Shown here: positions 54,547 through 64,000 of the stretch, in pieces | Numbering within the stretch: the stretch's first letter is position 1 | Layout of the letters: every line of letters begins with the position of its first letter | NCBI GenBank assembly: GCA_002286715.1 | Contig: NSJX01000028.1 | Coordinates: 248,001 to 312,000, forward strand | Direction of reading: 5' to 3' | Source: Dentipellis sp. KUC8613 | Lineage: Eukaryota; Basidiomycota; Agaricomycetes; Russulales; Hericiaceae | DNA: 64,000 nt | Notes under the pieces: generated by a model | The model's database searches: none | What the model was told of the DNA's origin: nothing | The model's input: only the letters and a program-made list of their open reading frames with translations | Program-made: the position numbers and the translations under genes

Positions 54547-57124
54547 GGTTGAATTTTGTATCCGAAAAGAGGACAAGGAGTGTTTGGAATGCTTCCTGAG
54601 CAAAGGAGAGACTAAGGGAATGTAGCTTATATAGAATGTAGAGGAGGCGAAAGCTGTAAGTGGAACAACGCGCCTCTGATCTCTTTTGGGTCCTCGTTTG
54701 TAGTCCTTTTCGGAAACATGTCCCGTGGTACACCGCTTTAGGAAGCCCTTGTCTGCCTTCCTCTTTCTGCCTTCTCTATGTTCTCAATCCATCCCTTCCT
54801 ATGTTTCTCGTCTCCATCGCGACCTCCCATGCGTCCTCTTTTTTACAAGGCCTGCCATACTCGGCCTCGCCGCATTTGTCTCTTCTTGTATTCTCCTCTT
54901 GCCGCCCCAGATCCCGCCCAGATCCCCCCAATGACCACCGCTCGTCATGATATCCGATTTCCCGACTGCATGCTGCCCAACGTCAGAATGACAGAGGCGT
55001 CCAGCGCCGCCTGCTCTCCACCACCTAAAAATGTCGCAAGCCTCCCGGTAGCACGGTTGCCAAGCTATCACGAAGCCCCCCTTCTGCAATCCTGAAACGC
55101 CTATCCCCTTTGGCTCCCCATCCTTGTTTCAAAAACGTCCTTATTCGCGTGCTCCAGGTGCGTGCGCCTTAGGCCCTAACGAAAGCTTCCGTCGTCTCGT
55201 TGTCACGCACGCGGCACGGGCACCACGACACGATTCAAAATTTCGCGCTCTCGCACTTATCGCACTAGGACGCAGGACGTGCTCACACACGCCGCTGCAT
55301 CAGAAGGACGCACTGGTTCTTCACGAAGCCTGTGTCTGATGCACGCGCAAAATTAGGGAGTATGGCGAGGCACGCGCAAATCCAGGAGCAAAGTCCAGAA
55401 GTCGTCCTATTGACCCCGCGCGTTGGCGCTGCCGATCTCAGATCCCACACCATGCCCCTCACGTGGTGTGCACGCGCACGCACATGACCCGAGACGCGCA
55501 TGTGCCCCGTGCTCGGCGCCTTTTGGGGCGTGTCTTGTACGATTCGGACGTGCGTTTGTTCACCTATCTTATCGTCCTGGATACGTTCTATCGACATGCC
55601 TATCCCTATAATTTCGTGCTCTTTCGTGGTTTGAGATCGCAATACATTTGGTAACGGCCGCACATCGCAAGAACAGGACTTCATCCAGATCTCTAGATGG
55701 CCCAAGGAACCCCAAAAAGCACGCGTAAACCAACTAGCAATTTTCTGCAATATTTGCATCATGATCGTACTGAGGCGCACTGCGCCGTGCATCGCGATAT
55801 CCTCGGTCGCCCATTGACCAGTGACGCGTGAGTGCGGTATCGTATCACAACGTTTCGATCCCCACAGCATCCCGCACCCTCTACCGTGCCTTTCTCTGAT
55901 AACCCGCCCCTATCTCTATACAACTCGCTGCACGCCTCAGCGCCCAGGACTCAGTACTCAGCGCCACGAGAGCCACAACCCCGCAGAGTGATCACAATCG
56001 ATGGTCGCCTCATCCCCATTCCACCGCCTCAGCGGTCTACCTTCGTCACACACAGGCCACCCGCGCGCCTGGTGTGTCTCCCTTGTGGCAAGATCGGCGC
56101 CTTTCAGCACAGCGTGTCCAGGACCTATCATGGTACATCTCTATACCCCGCCTCTGCTCCCGGTCGTCTTCACGCGCGTCGAATGCTCCCGGGCCAGTGG
56201 TGGAGCACCACGGGCATGTCTTCGCTTATCATAACCGCGATTGGCAGGCGATAGGACGCGTGTTTGGCTGCGTGCAGAGCGCCGTTTCGCAGGACGTGGC
56301 GCGCGGGTGCTCTTGGGGGGCCCAGTATGCGGATGTTAACAGGACGGCGCCGATCGGGACAATCTTGGATCCTGGTACGCCATCCTGTCTCTTCTCTTCG
56401 GGATACTCTGGAAGGACTCATCGATCAAGGTGGTATGTGCACCCCAGAGCATTTCGTCGATCGCCCAGGTTCTCTCAAGGCCTCGTTGCTTCGAGAGGAG
56501 AGCGGAGCGCTCGGATCTCGAGCTTCGAGCTTTGAGGCGCTGAAATGTTTGACCGGACGGGGGAAGGGTTCATGTGGGCACGAAACACCCCAAGCTCCGC
56601 GGTCGAGTGCTTGCTGAAACTGCGTCGCGGGCGAAGACCCGGACCTCCTACGGAACCTCGCCCAGTCTTTTTTTTTTTGGCCCGCGAAAGCGCTCGGAGT
56701 AGGTGGCCAACGCCGTGAAACAGTGATCCCGCCTTACGAACATTGAACATCGGCAACATGGGCAGCCAGGATGTAACGGTTTCAAGGCGTATCATCTGCG
56801 CTTTGTGAATGAAACCTCAAACGAAGCAAGCCAGAAAATGGATCGCTTGCCCACCGCCCCCGATAGCTCCCCCACGATTCTCTCCCACTCCGCCGCCTCC
56901 CAGAAGTCCTCGCTGAGAATGAAGGGGAGTACTATTTTTTAACATTCTGGACGTCAGCGCCTTCAATAACCGCAGCCTTCTCAGCCGAACGACTCCGTCA
57001 CATACGAGAATAATAAAGGAAGCCATCTCGTGGGAGGACGCCCAAAATAGCAGCATCGTACTCGAGATTACCAGCCTGTCCGTGCTACCAAGCCACGAGT
57101 AACACAGAACAGAAACCTCAATCA
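54547..57124. other. 2.6 kb intergenic with Clp1 promoter and doubtful ORFs
   Basis: The left end has a minus-strand TATATAAG (54626-54633) for the Clp1-like gene. Between 55832 and 56617 three plus-strand frames overlap; phrases such as HGHVFAYHNRDWQAIGRVFG look protein-like but I recognise no family and cannot join them into one chain. A run of ten T lies at 56667-56676. No transposon ends were found. Confidence 0.4.
54626..54633 (-). promoter_or_regulatory. TATA box of the Clp1-like gene
   Basis: TATATAAG on the minus strand, 80 bases before the ATG at 54546. Confidence 0.6.
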
Positions 57125-58528
57125 CTAGTCAGTCGTCTTCAACAACCCAGCCGTAATCTTCTCCGTCGTCTCCCACAGCGTCTTCGCCAGCACCGGGTCC
57201 TTCGCAGCGGGCGTCGCAGGCCCCCCAATCTCCCCATACGGCACCAGATACTTCCCCTTGTACTTCTCCCGCTCCGCAGCGACCCGCGCACTCGTGGCGG
57301 CGAATAGGCTCGTATAGGCACCCTCGAGAGGCTTCGCGGCGAATGTGGCTATGTAGGCCTTCAAGAACCACGGCAAGTCGGCTGCGAAGGCGGCCTCTGT
57401 GGGACAGCAATATCAGATCGTTGCGCAAAGGCGCCATGATGGTGCAGAGAGCGGATCTTACCTGTGGCTACTGCGCCGGGGTGCAGAGACATAACAGTTA
57501 TGGGGACCTTTTCGACGTCGAGGCGGCGCTGGAGCTCCGAGGCGAAGAGTACGTTCATCAGTTTCGACGTTCCTTTTCAAAGATGGCTTGGATGAGCACT
57601 GACACTAAGGATACAAGAAATTGAGTGCGGCATACCGTATCGACCCATCTTCGTGCCCATCGAGTTGATTTTCGCAGGCGGGCCTTGCGGGTCGTTCAGC
57701 TCTTCGAGGCTTCCGAATTTTGTGGTCCCCGGGCCGAGATGACCTCTGGACGATACCTTGATGCAATTATTGGTTAACAGCTGCAGAAATTTATTTACAG
57801 CTTCAGCAGGACTTACAACGACAATCCGCACATCCGTGTCTCGGCGCTTTGCGGTCTCCTTCATGAGAGGGAGCAGTGTCTCTGTGAAGACGAAGTGGCC
57901 AAAGTGACTACCACACAGACATCGTTGTGAGCGTTCTTTCCCTTCATTGAACAAGGTAGAAGAAATGCTCACTTTATTGCAATCGTCAGCTCGATCCCGT
58001 CCTTGCTAAGCTCGTATGGCTCCATTCCCCGTGCGGCATTGTTGACTATAATGTCGACGCGTCAAAGGAATAAACTTCTGTTTACCTTTTCCGACCATGA
58101 AAGGCGCAGCAAGGCTCACTCAAAATATCAAGCCGATCTTCCCTAGCAAGAAAGTCCTCCCCCGCTTTCTTTGCAGACCGCACAGACGACAGGTCAAGCG
58201 GAAGATAAACCAGTAGGTTCCGGCCCTTCAGCGAGGGGTTGGTCTTCTCGAGCTCCGCAATGGCCGCTGTGGCTTTTTCTTCGCTGCGGCAGGCCAGATA
58301 CACCTTCGCGCCGTGCAGCGCGAGCTGCTCGACCGTGCGGATTCCGATGCCTGCGCTAAAATGAACCAAGCATGTGACCCCCCCTCGTGAGCCATCGTGA
58401 AAGTAGGCGTCAATCGAGCCGTGGAAGTAGTAGACGCACTTAGAGCCGGTGACGATGACGACTTTACCAGTTAAATCTGGGATGTCGCGCTTGGGATCGT
58501 AGGCCTGTTTGGAAAATAGAAACCCCAT
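57125..58528 (-). CDS. Short-chain dehydrogenase/reductase, SDR3
   Basis: Seven exons on the minus strand: 58440-58528, 58120-58355, 57973-58045, 57817-57907, 57636-57756, 57462-57572 and 57125-57396, giving 330 residues. Cofactor motif TGSNAGIG, catalytic VSSRG and YGTSK (Tyr203, Lys207). The usual NNAG motif reads VNNAARGMEPYE, with Ala in place of Gly. Six exon lengths equal those of SDR1 (89, 236, 73, 91, 121, 111). The end of the fourth exon is VRIVV, so the intron boundary there has drifted in sequence but not in place. A minus-strand TATAAA lies at 58577-58582, about 50 bases before the ATG. Substrate unknown. Confidence 0.92.
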
Positions 58529-59074
58529 ATTGGCAGGAGTACTTTGTTCGTGACTTACAGGTCAGTCGAGCTCAGCTTTATATGGCAGGGCGTCTATGCT
58601 CACGAACTATCCTGGCACAGTGTGGCCGCCGCGTATCGTCACCACTGGCAACTCGGCCCGCTTAGCAAGAGTATACGGTTGTGTTATAGTAGATAGCCAA
58701 TTGCGGGGTGGTAGCTTCTCATGGGCGGCGGTTCTGTTCCGGGCACGGCTAGACACGCGTATACACGATAATGTGACGTGCGCGGCCCTTGCCGAAGGAA
58801 TTGATATTGTTAGAACTAATATATCAAGGTCGCAGCGACACTGTCATCTGCTTCAATCGTGATGCAGCTGCATGGTCAGGGAAAAATCAGCCGATTGCGC
58901 GGGTTCAAGCTCAAAGTCGTTAGAACGCTGACTTCAGTCGTTGTGGCATTCTGCGCAGGAGAGCAATGCGAGTCGTATTTCAAACAAAAATTCGTGTCTA
59001 CTCACACCATTCCGCTAGAGACAATATTCCTCATCGCAGAGACCGGCCAAGTCTTTGACTATTGAGAGCGCTGA
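58529..59074. promoter_or_regulatory. Spacer between SDR3 and SDR4
   Basis: SDR3 promoter on the left (TATAAA on minus at 58577-58582) and SDR4 3' flank on the right. No gene. Confidence 0.5.
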
Positions 59075-60446
59075 TCAAGCGCTTGATTTCTTGAGCAGCT
59101 CTGCTGTGATCCTCTCCGTCGTGTCCCACAGAGTCTTCGCGATCAGTGGATCCTTTGACGCCGCCGTTGCAGGCCCCGCAATCTTTCCATATGGTTCCAG
59201 ATATTTTCCTTTGTACTTCTCCCGCTCTGCGGCGACCTGGGAACTTGTCGCAGCAAACAGGCTCGTCATGGCGCCCTGAAGCGGGGTCATGGCTAGCGTG
59301 GCAATGTATATCTTGACATACCAAGGCAAGTCAGCAGCATTGGCGGATTCTATAAATATACAGGGCGTCAGTATATTCTGGGAAATATTTTCGCTTTCGG
59401 AGGCGGAAAGAATCTGACCTGTAGACACTGCGCCCGGATGCAGGGATATGACGGTAATGGATGCGTTCTCTGCGTCAAGGCGTCGCTGGATTTCCGCAGC
59501 AAAGAGCACGTTCATGAGTTTTGACGTTCCTGGCGAAGTATGTTGAGAACGAGAGCATCTGTAGCAGGGCGGCGTGGGACGCACCGTATCGAAGCATCTT
59601 GTTTTGCATCGTGTTCTCCTTTCCAGGTGGTGCCTGTGGGTCATTCAAGTCCTCCAGACTGCCGAATTTTGTCGTTCCTGGATGGAGATACGCGCTGGAC
59701 GACACCTTGACATTGTACCTGATGAGACGACGCGAGGACAAGACCTGGTTTGAATACTAGGACTCACGGCAATTATTCGCACATCTGCATCTTGTCGCTT
59801 TGCCGTTTCTTTCAGCAAAGGAAGGAGAGTCTGCGTGAACACAAAATGGCCGAATTGGCTGACAGATATGGTCAGACATTAACAGCGCCACGGGCACAGG
59901 CAGGAAGAAAGGCATACTTAACCGCGACGTTCAACTCGACCCCTTCCTTCCCGATAACATAATCTTCTATCAGCCTTGCCGCATTGTTGACTGGCGAGAC
60001 CCCGTGGTCATAAGCTCTCCAAATCGCAACTGCAATTATATGGCGGGCTTACTCAAAATATCCAATCGATCCTCCTTGGAGAGAAATTCTTCGGCAGCCT
60101 TCTTTGCGGAGTGCACGGATGACAGATCGAGCGGGAGCCATACAAGCCGTTCTTGGCCCTTCAACGCAGGTGACGTCCTCTCGATATCTGCAATGGCTGC
60201 TGCAGCCTTTTCTTCACTCCGGCAGGCCAGGTATACTTTGGCACCATGACGGGCAAGCTGCTCCACGGTCTTCGCTCCAATACCGGCGCTATTGGGGACA
60301 TGGTCGTCATAAATTTTGAGTTTTGAGCACAAAAGATATAGAATAAGGCAAACGTACTTTGCACCAGTAACGATAACGACTTTACCATTCAAATCTGGAA
60401 TGTCGCGGTTCGGGTCGTACGTCTGCCTCGAGAATAAGAAACCCAT
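59075..60446 (-). CDS. Short-chain dehydrogenase/reductase, SDR4
   Basis: Seven exons: 60358-60446, 60053-60288, 59918-59990, 59768-59858, 59585-59705, 59419-59529 and 59349-59075 in transcription order, giving 331 residues. Cofactor motif TGANAGIG, VNNAARLIEDY (Gly of NNAG replaced by Ala), VSSSAYLHPG and the active site YGTSK (Tyr203, Lys207). It is the nearest relative of SDR5: same length, same last-exon length (275 nt) and nearly the same leader (MGFLFSRQTYDPNRDIPDL). Its promoter has TATAAGAA on the minus strand at 60505-60512. A NAD(P)-dependent oxidoreductase by family. Confidence 0.93.
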
Positions 60447-61297
60447 GAATGGCGGCGGAAAGGTAGAGCGTTGTTCGGGTACTCACCTAGACAACTTCCG
60501 AGGCTTCTTATACACTCGCTACAATTTTTGTAGACCCAAATACTATCGTCGCCAACACTTCGGCTTACTAAGAAGTAATGGCCGTATTATGGAGAGAAGT
60601 GACATGAGAGGCTGCGTCTGGGAAGCTGCACTATTCGGATCGGCGATAGTGACGGCTCTATGCTGAATGACGCTAGGTCAGTAAGTAAAGCGTAAGAAAG
60701 ATTTGCGAAGGAAGAACCATGGGACTCAGAGCGGGCTACGATGTATGGGAAGCACTGGTGCTTTTACACACGCTTGCAACCACGCGTCAGGCAGCCTGAG
60801 AGTACTTACTACGTATACTATGTCAATGGCCTGAGCAAACCAAATGACCGGCATTCGGCAAGCTCCCTCTCATCATAATCTCCGCCCCAATCCGATGGAC
60901 TTGCCGCGTATGCCGGTTCAGGTCATTTTGGCAAGGCTCTAGCGCTAGCTCGCATAGAAATCTGCTCGTTGATGTTGCTCATATGATCTCAATTCTCAGG
61001 GTCCATTTATTGCGTGGCTCAGCACGCCAGCAAGGAGGGAGATTGAACGAACCGTTGTCCTCGACCTCAGCGGCGACTCTGCTTAATGAATCGCCTTCAT
61101 GTAAAGCGAGTTCCGTCTGCCCCGTAGCGTAGGTGAAATTAGAGATATATTAATGAAGCGACTGGACGCGTACTGAACGCGAGTTGTATCCAAAAGAAAT
61201 TAGTTCTCTCCTTACACTAGCAGGGACAAAACTCCTCAGCGCTGAGCATGTCCGAGTCTATGGCCGGCCCGAGTCTGTTGACCATCAAGAGTAACGA
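60447..61297. promoter_or_regulatory. SDR4 promoter and SDR5 3' flank
   Basis: The first 260 bases align with the upstream flank of SDR5 (see 62666-63715). Shared strings include ATCGGCGATAGTGACGGC at 60639-60656 and TAAAGCGTAAGAAAG at 60686-60700. The right part has no gene. Confidence 0.6.
60639..60708. repeat. Upstream flank duplication, SDR4 copy
   Basis: Matches 62857-62938 with shared strings ATCGGCGATAGTGACGGC and TAAAGCGTAAGAAAGATTT; the offset of 2218 bases equals the distance between the two ATG codons (2219). A small insertion separates the two matching blocks in the SDR5 copy. Confidence 0.8.
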
Positions 61298-62665
61298 TTA
61301 CCCGCTCGACTTCTTGAGTAACTCAGTGGTAATCTTCTCTGTCGTGTCCCACAGAGTCTTCGCGACGAGCGGGTCTTTTGATATCGCCGTTGCAGGCCCC
61401 GCAATCTTTCCGTATGGCATCAGGAATTTCCCTTTGAACTTCTCCCGCTCTGCAGCAACCTGGGCACTTGTGGCTGCGAACAAGCTCGTCATGGCGCCTT
61501 GAAGCGGGGTCATGCCGAGCACGAAGACGTATAGCTTGAGATACCACGCCATATCAGCAGTCCAGGCGGTTTCTGTAAAAACAAGGGGGGGGATCAGCCT
61601 AAGGATGTTCTGGAGGATGCGTCTTCATCAAACACAGAAAGAGTCTGACCTGTTCCCACTGCTCCGGGATGCAGAGAAATGGCGGTAATGGGGACCTTTT
61701 CTGCGTCAAGGCGCCGCTGGAGCTCCGCAGCAAAGAGTACATTCATGAGTTTCGAGGTTCCTAGCGAAGTAGTCATCAATGGTGAGAGTCACTATGCAAG
61801 ACGGGGTGCAACTCACCGTATCGAAGCATCTTAGACTGTTGCGAGTTCTCCTTGCCAGGCGGTCCCTGTGGGTCATTCAACTCTTGCATGCTACCGAATT
61901 TTGTCAACCCAGGGTGCAGATAAGCGACAGACGATACCTTGTCGCCGTCTTTAGTGAGCGGCGCTTATGCGAGACATGGGTTCAACAGGACTCACGAAGA
62001 TAACTCGTACGTCCGCGTCTCGTCGCTTTGCCGTTTCTTTCAGCAAAGGGAGTAGAGTCTGATTGAATACAAAAGGACCGAGTTGGCTGACAGATGCGAG
62101 AATGTGAATGATATCGTCAGTGCAGGCATGGATAAAAACTTACTTCACCGCGACATTCAATTCAAACCCTTCCTTTCCAATAACATAATCTTCTAGGAGC
62201 CTTGCCGCATTGTTGACTACCCAAATCGGGGGGCGATAAGGTTCGTACGCTGCGTCTCAATTTCGAAGGCGAACGTACTCAGAATATCCAACCGGATTTC
62301 CTTGGAAATAAACTCCTCGGCGGCCTTCTTCGCAGAGTGCATGGATGACAGATCGAGTGGGAGCCATATAAGCCGCTGTTGGCCCTTCAACGCGGGCGAT
62401 GTCCTCTCGATATCCCCAATAGCTGCCAAAGCCCTTGCTTCACTCCGGCAGGCAAGATAAACTTTGGCGCCGTGACGAGCAAGCTGCTCGACAGTCTTCA
62501 CTCCAATGCCCGCACTGAAAGCGACACATATCGTCATGAGTGAAAAGATAGGAAACATAAAATGTGGTCGACGTACTTTGCACCAGTGACAATGACGACT
62601 TTGCCAGTCAAATCCGGGATGTCGCGGTCGGGGTCGTACGTCTGCTTCGAGAATAAGAAACCCAT
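61298..62665 (-). CDS. Short-chain dehydrogenase/reductase, SDR5
   Basis: Seven exons: 62577-62665, 62279-62514, 62144-62216, 61996-62086, 61817-61937, 61650-61760 and 61298-61572, giving 331 residues. Cofactor motif TGANAGIG, VNNAARLLEDY, VSSVAYLHPG and the active site YGTSK (Tyr203, Lys207). The C-terminal region differs from SDR4 mainly in the hydrophobic segment before MTPLQGAMTSLFAATS (here WYLKLYVFVLG), which may alter the substrate pocket or membrane contact. It lies 2.2 kb from SDR4 in the same orientation. Start at 62665, as in the paralogues. Confidence 0.93.
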
Positions 62666-63715
62666 GGGTAGCACAGAAAAAGAATGGCTTTGTTCGAGTA
62701 CCTATCTGGACCGCGCCCAAGGCTTCTTATGCAGCTTGTTAGGATGTCCGTTGAGCCAAATGCTGGTGTCGTAAAAGCCTTGCTTGGTCAGAAACAGCTC
62801 CGCATTACGGTGGACAGCGGTCTGGGAGGGGAGGGCTTGGAGGCCGCACCTTCCTGATCGGCGATAGTGACGGCCTTATGCTGCATGACAGACGCAGGGA
62901 CTGCTGGGCCAATTGTAAAGCGTAAGAAAGATTTGCGACGACGATCACGGTTGGGTCATGGCGCTGATTTGAGCGCAGGCTTCGGTGTGCTGGAGGCATT
63001 AACGATTGTTCAGACGAGCCCGTCATCCCCGGAGCAATGCTCGGCCATGGAAGGGTGTCTCCGTGTCGGACTTCGCTAATCATAAGCGCCGCAAGCTTAA
63101 GCTGCCTGTAGCCCTGGGCCTGGATACTGATCGTCATATATGTACTTGGTACCAACCAACCGCGTCAGCATTGCTACCAAAACGTTAGTTGCGCTAGCAT
63201 TCCTTCCGGTCTCGCTTGTTGAGGAGCAAATCGTCGCCGCTTCTGCAAGCAAGGGTGAAGCCACCACAGGCGATGGTTCTCTGAAAAAAGCGTCAATAGC
63301 GGACGTTTGAACCAGACAAGCAGCGTATGTTCGGAAATCTCCTCTTCCGAAGGGTCTCCGCTTCAATTCGGCAGACCTGCCGGACCTGCAGGATCATTCG
63401 TCTGGCTGACCGACATACTTACTGAATTTCAGCTGCAAATTTAAAGTCATCTGGTCATGCGTCGTGATCTCAACCGAAATGATCTTTCGAATGAACGTTG
63501 ACAGACACACGCGCCTGTTGTAATCTTCCATGTTGACGCCCTCGCTACCTCTGGAGCTCTGGAGAGCAATCATTCGAGAACTGGCTTGTAAAGCTAGGAC
63601 GCTGGAAATAGAAAACGAGTTCTGATCAAGCGGAAACAACCTTCCATTAATATATCCAAGCCTAGCGTATTAAATGTGAACATCCTATCTATGAGCACGC
63701 TGCTCCTACCCTTGC
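62666..63715. other. SDR5 promoter and LCB1 3' flank
   Basis: The left 280 bases are the duplicated SDR upstream region. The rest, to the LCB1 stop codon, holds no recognised gene; the ORFs at 63097-63366 and 63394-63639 (minus) lack domains and lie in the expected LCB1 3' flank. Confidence 0.45.
62857..62938. repeat. Upstream flank duplication, SDR5 copy
   Basis: Second copy of the 60639-60708 block, in the same orientation and the same distance from its SDR gene. Confidence 0.8.
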
Positions 63716-64000
63716 TTATCTGCGCCTCGCCAAAACCTTCACGGCCGCGGCCTTGACAACATTGGCGGCCTTCTCGCATTCCTTCTTGGTCAGTCCAGCC
63801 GAGATGGCGAGGCGGATGCTCGGGCGCGCCTCGACAAATTCCTGGCCGCGTAATCTCTTCGCGCGTGTAATCCATACGCCCTGAGCAAGAGCCTCCTCAA
63901 CGATTTCCTGCAAGAGACGTTCTTCGAGCTCGATGTCGAACACGGGCGGATCGCGTGGTTGAATGGAAGACGGGTTCGAGGGCTTGGCGGAGTGAGGGAC
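63716..64000 (-). CDS. LCB1: Serine palmitoyltransferase subunit 1 (LCB1), C-terminal fragment
   Basis: The minus-strand frame is open from the window edge to a TAA at 63716-63718, about 94 codons. It reads FDIELEERLLQEIVEEALAQ, GVWITRAKRLRGQEF, RPSIRLAISAGLTKKECEKA and ends VKAAAVKVLARRR. This matches the C-terminal lobe of the LCB1 subunit of serine palmitoyltransferase, the PLP-fold partner in the first step of sphingolipid synthesis at the ER. The 5' part lies beyond the window. Another alpha-oxoamine synthase family member is possible but the VTRAKRLRGQE segment favours LCB1. Confidence 0.75.
   Translation of the reverse strand, partial: VPHSAKPSNPSSIQPRDPPVFDIELEERLLQEIVEEALAQGVWITRAKRLRGQEFVEARPSIRLAISAGLTKKECEKAANVVKAAAVKVLARRR

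Noticed and set aside
1..64000. CRISPR arrays, rRNA, intact transposons, operons or prokaryotic signals
   Set aside because: The window is eukaryotic; no regularly spaced repeats, transposase or reverse-transcriptase domains were seen.

Overview
The window is nuclear DNA of a filamentous basidiomycete, most likely a wood-decaying Agaricomycete of polypore type. The evidence is GC-rich genes cut by many 47-100 nt GT-AG introns, a GH7 cellobiohydrolase with a CBM1 domain, a fruit-body lectin, a Clp1-like clamp-cell protein, expanded F-box and P450 families, and microexons. No tRNA, rRNA, CRISPR array or intact transposon was seen. The organism name is inference.

Left part (1-29 kb), mostly housekeeping: the 3' half of an ABC-B exporter (1-1627), a FUN14-family mitochondrial protein (2571-3372, minus), cellobiohydrolase Cel7 (4457-6182), a small secreted protein (7070-7766, minus), a ZZZ3-like SANT protein (8531-9898), a PBDC1/YPL225W orthologue with three tiny exons (10224-11223), the replication-fork protection factor Tof1/Timeless (13376-17941), a bZIP factor (19536-20800), a transaldolase-like protein that lacks the Schiff-base lysine (23263-25473), and a Pho13-type HAD phosphatase (27620-28826).

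Right part (29.8-62.7 kb) is accessory. It holds two tandem P450 paralogues of equal length (29817-31895 and 32789-34871, minus), an F-box/LRR protein (36065-37696, minus), a fungal fruit-body lectin (38343-38777, minus), an APH-fold kinase (39992-41521, minus), two SDRs on plus (42422-43755, 44316-45658), a second F-box protein (45843-47735, minus), a third unrelated P450 (50259-52810, plus), a Clp1-like gene (53643-54546, minus) and three more SDRs on minus (57125-58528, 59075-60446, 61298-62665). The five SDRs share one seven-exon architecture, so they arose by local duplication. The last two form a direct repeat of about 2.2 kb that includes their promoters. The three P450s and five SDRs could act on common substrates, but no PKS, NRPS or terpene synthase lies in the window, so a metabolic cluster is only a hypothesis. 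The window closes with the C-terminus of serine palmitoyltransferase subunit LCB1 (63716 to the edge, minus).

Exon structures were assembled by eye from splice signals, reading-frame continuity and family conservation. All intron-containing models given here have total coding lengths divisible by three.
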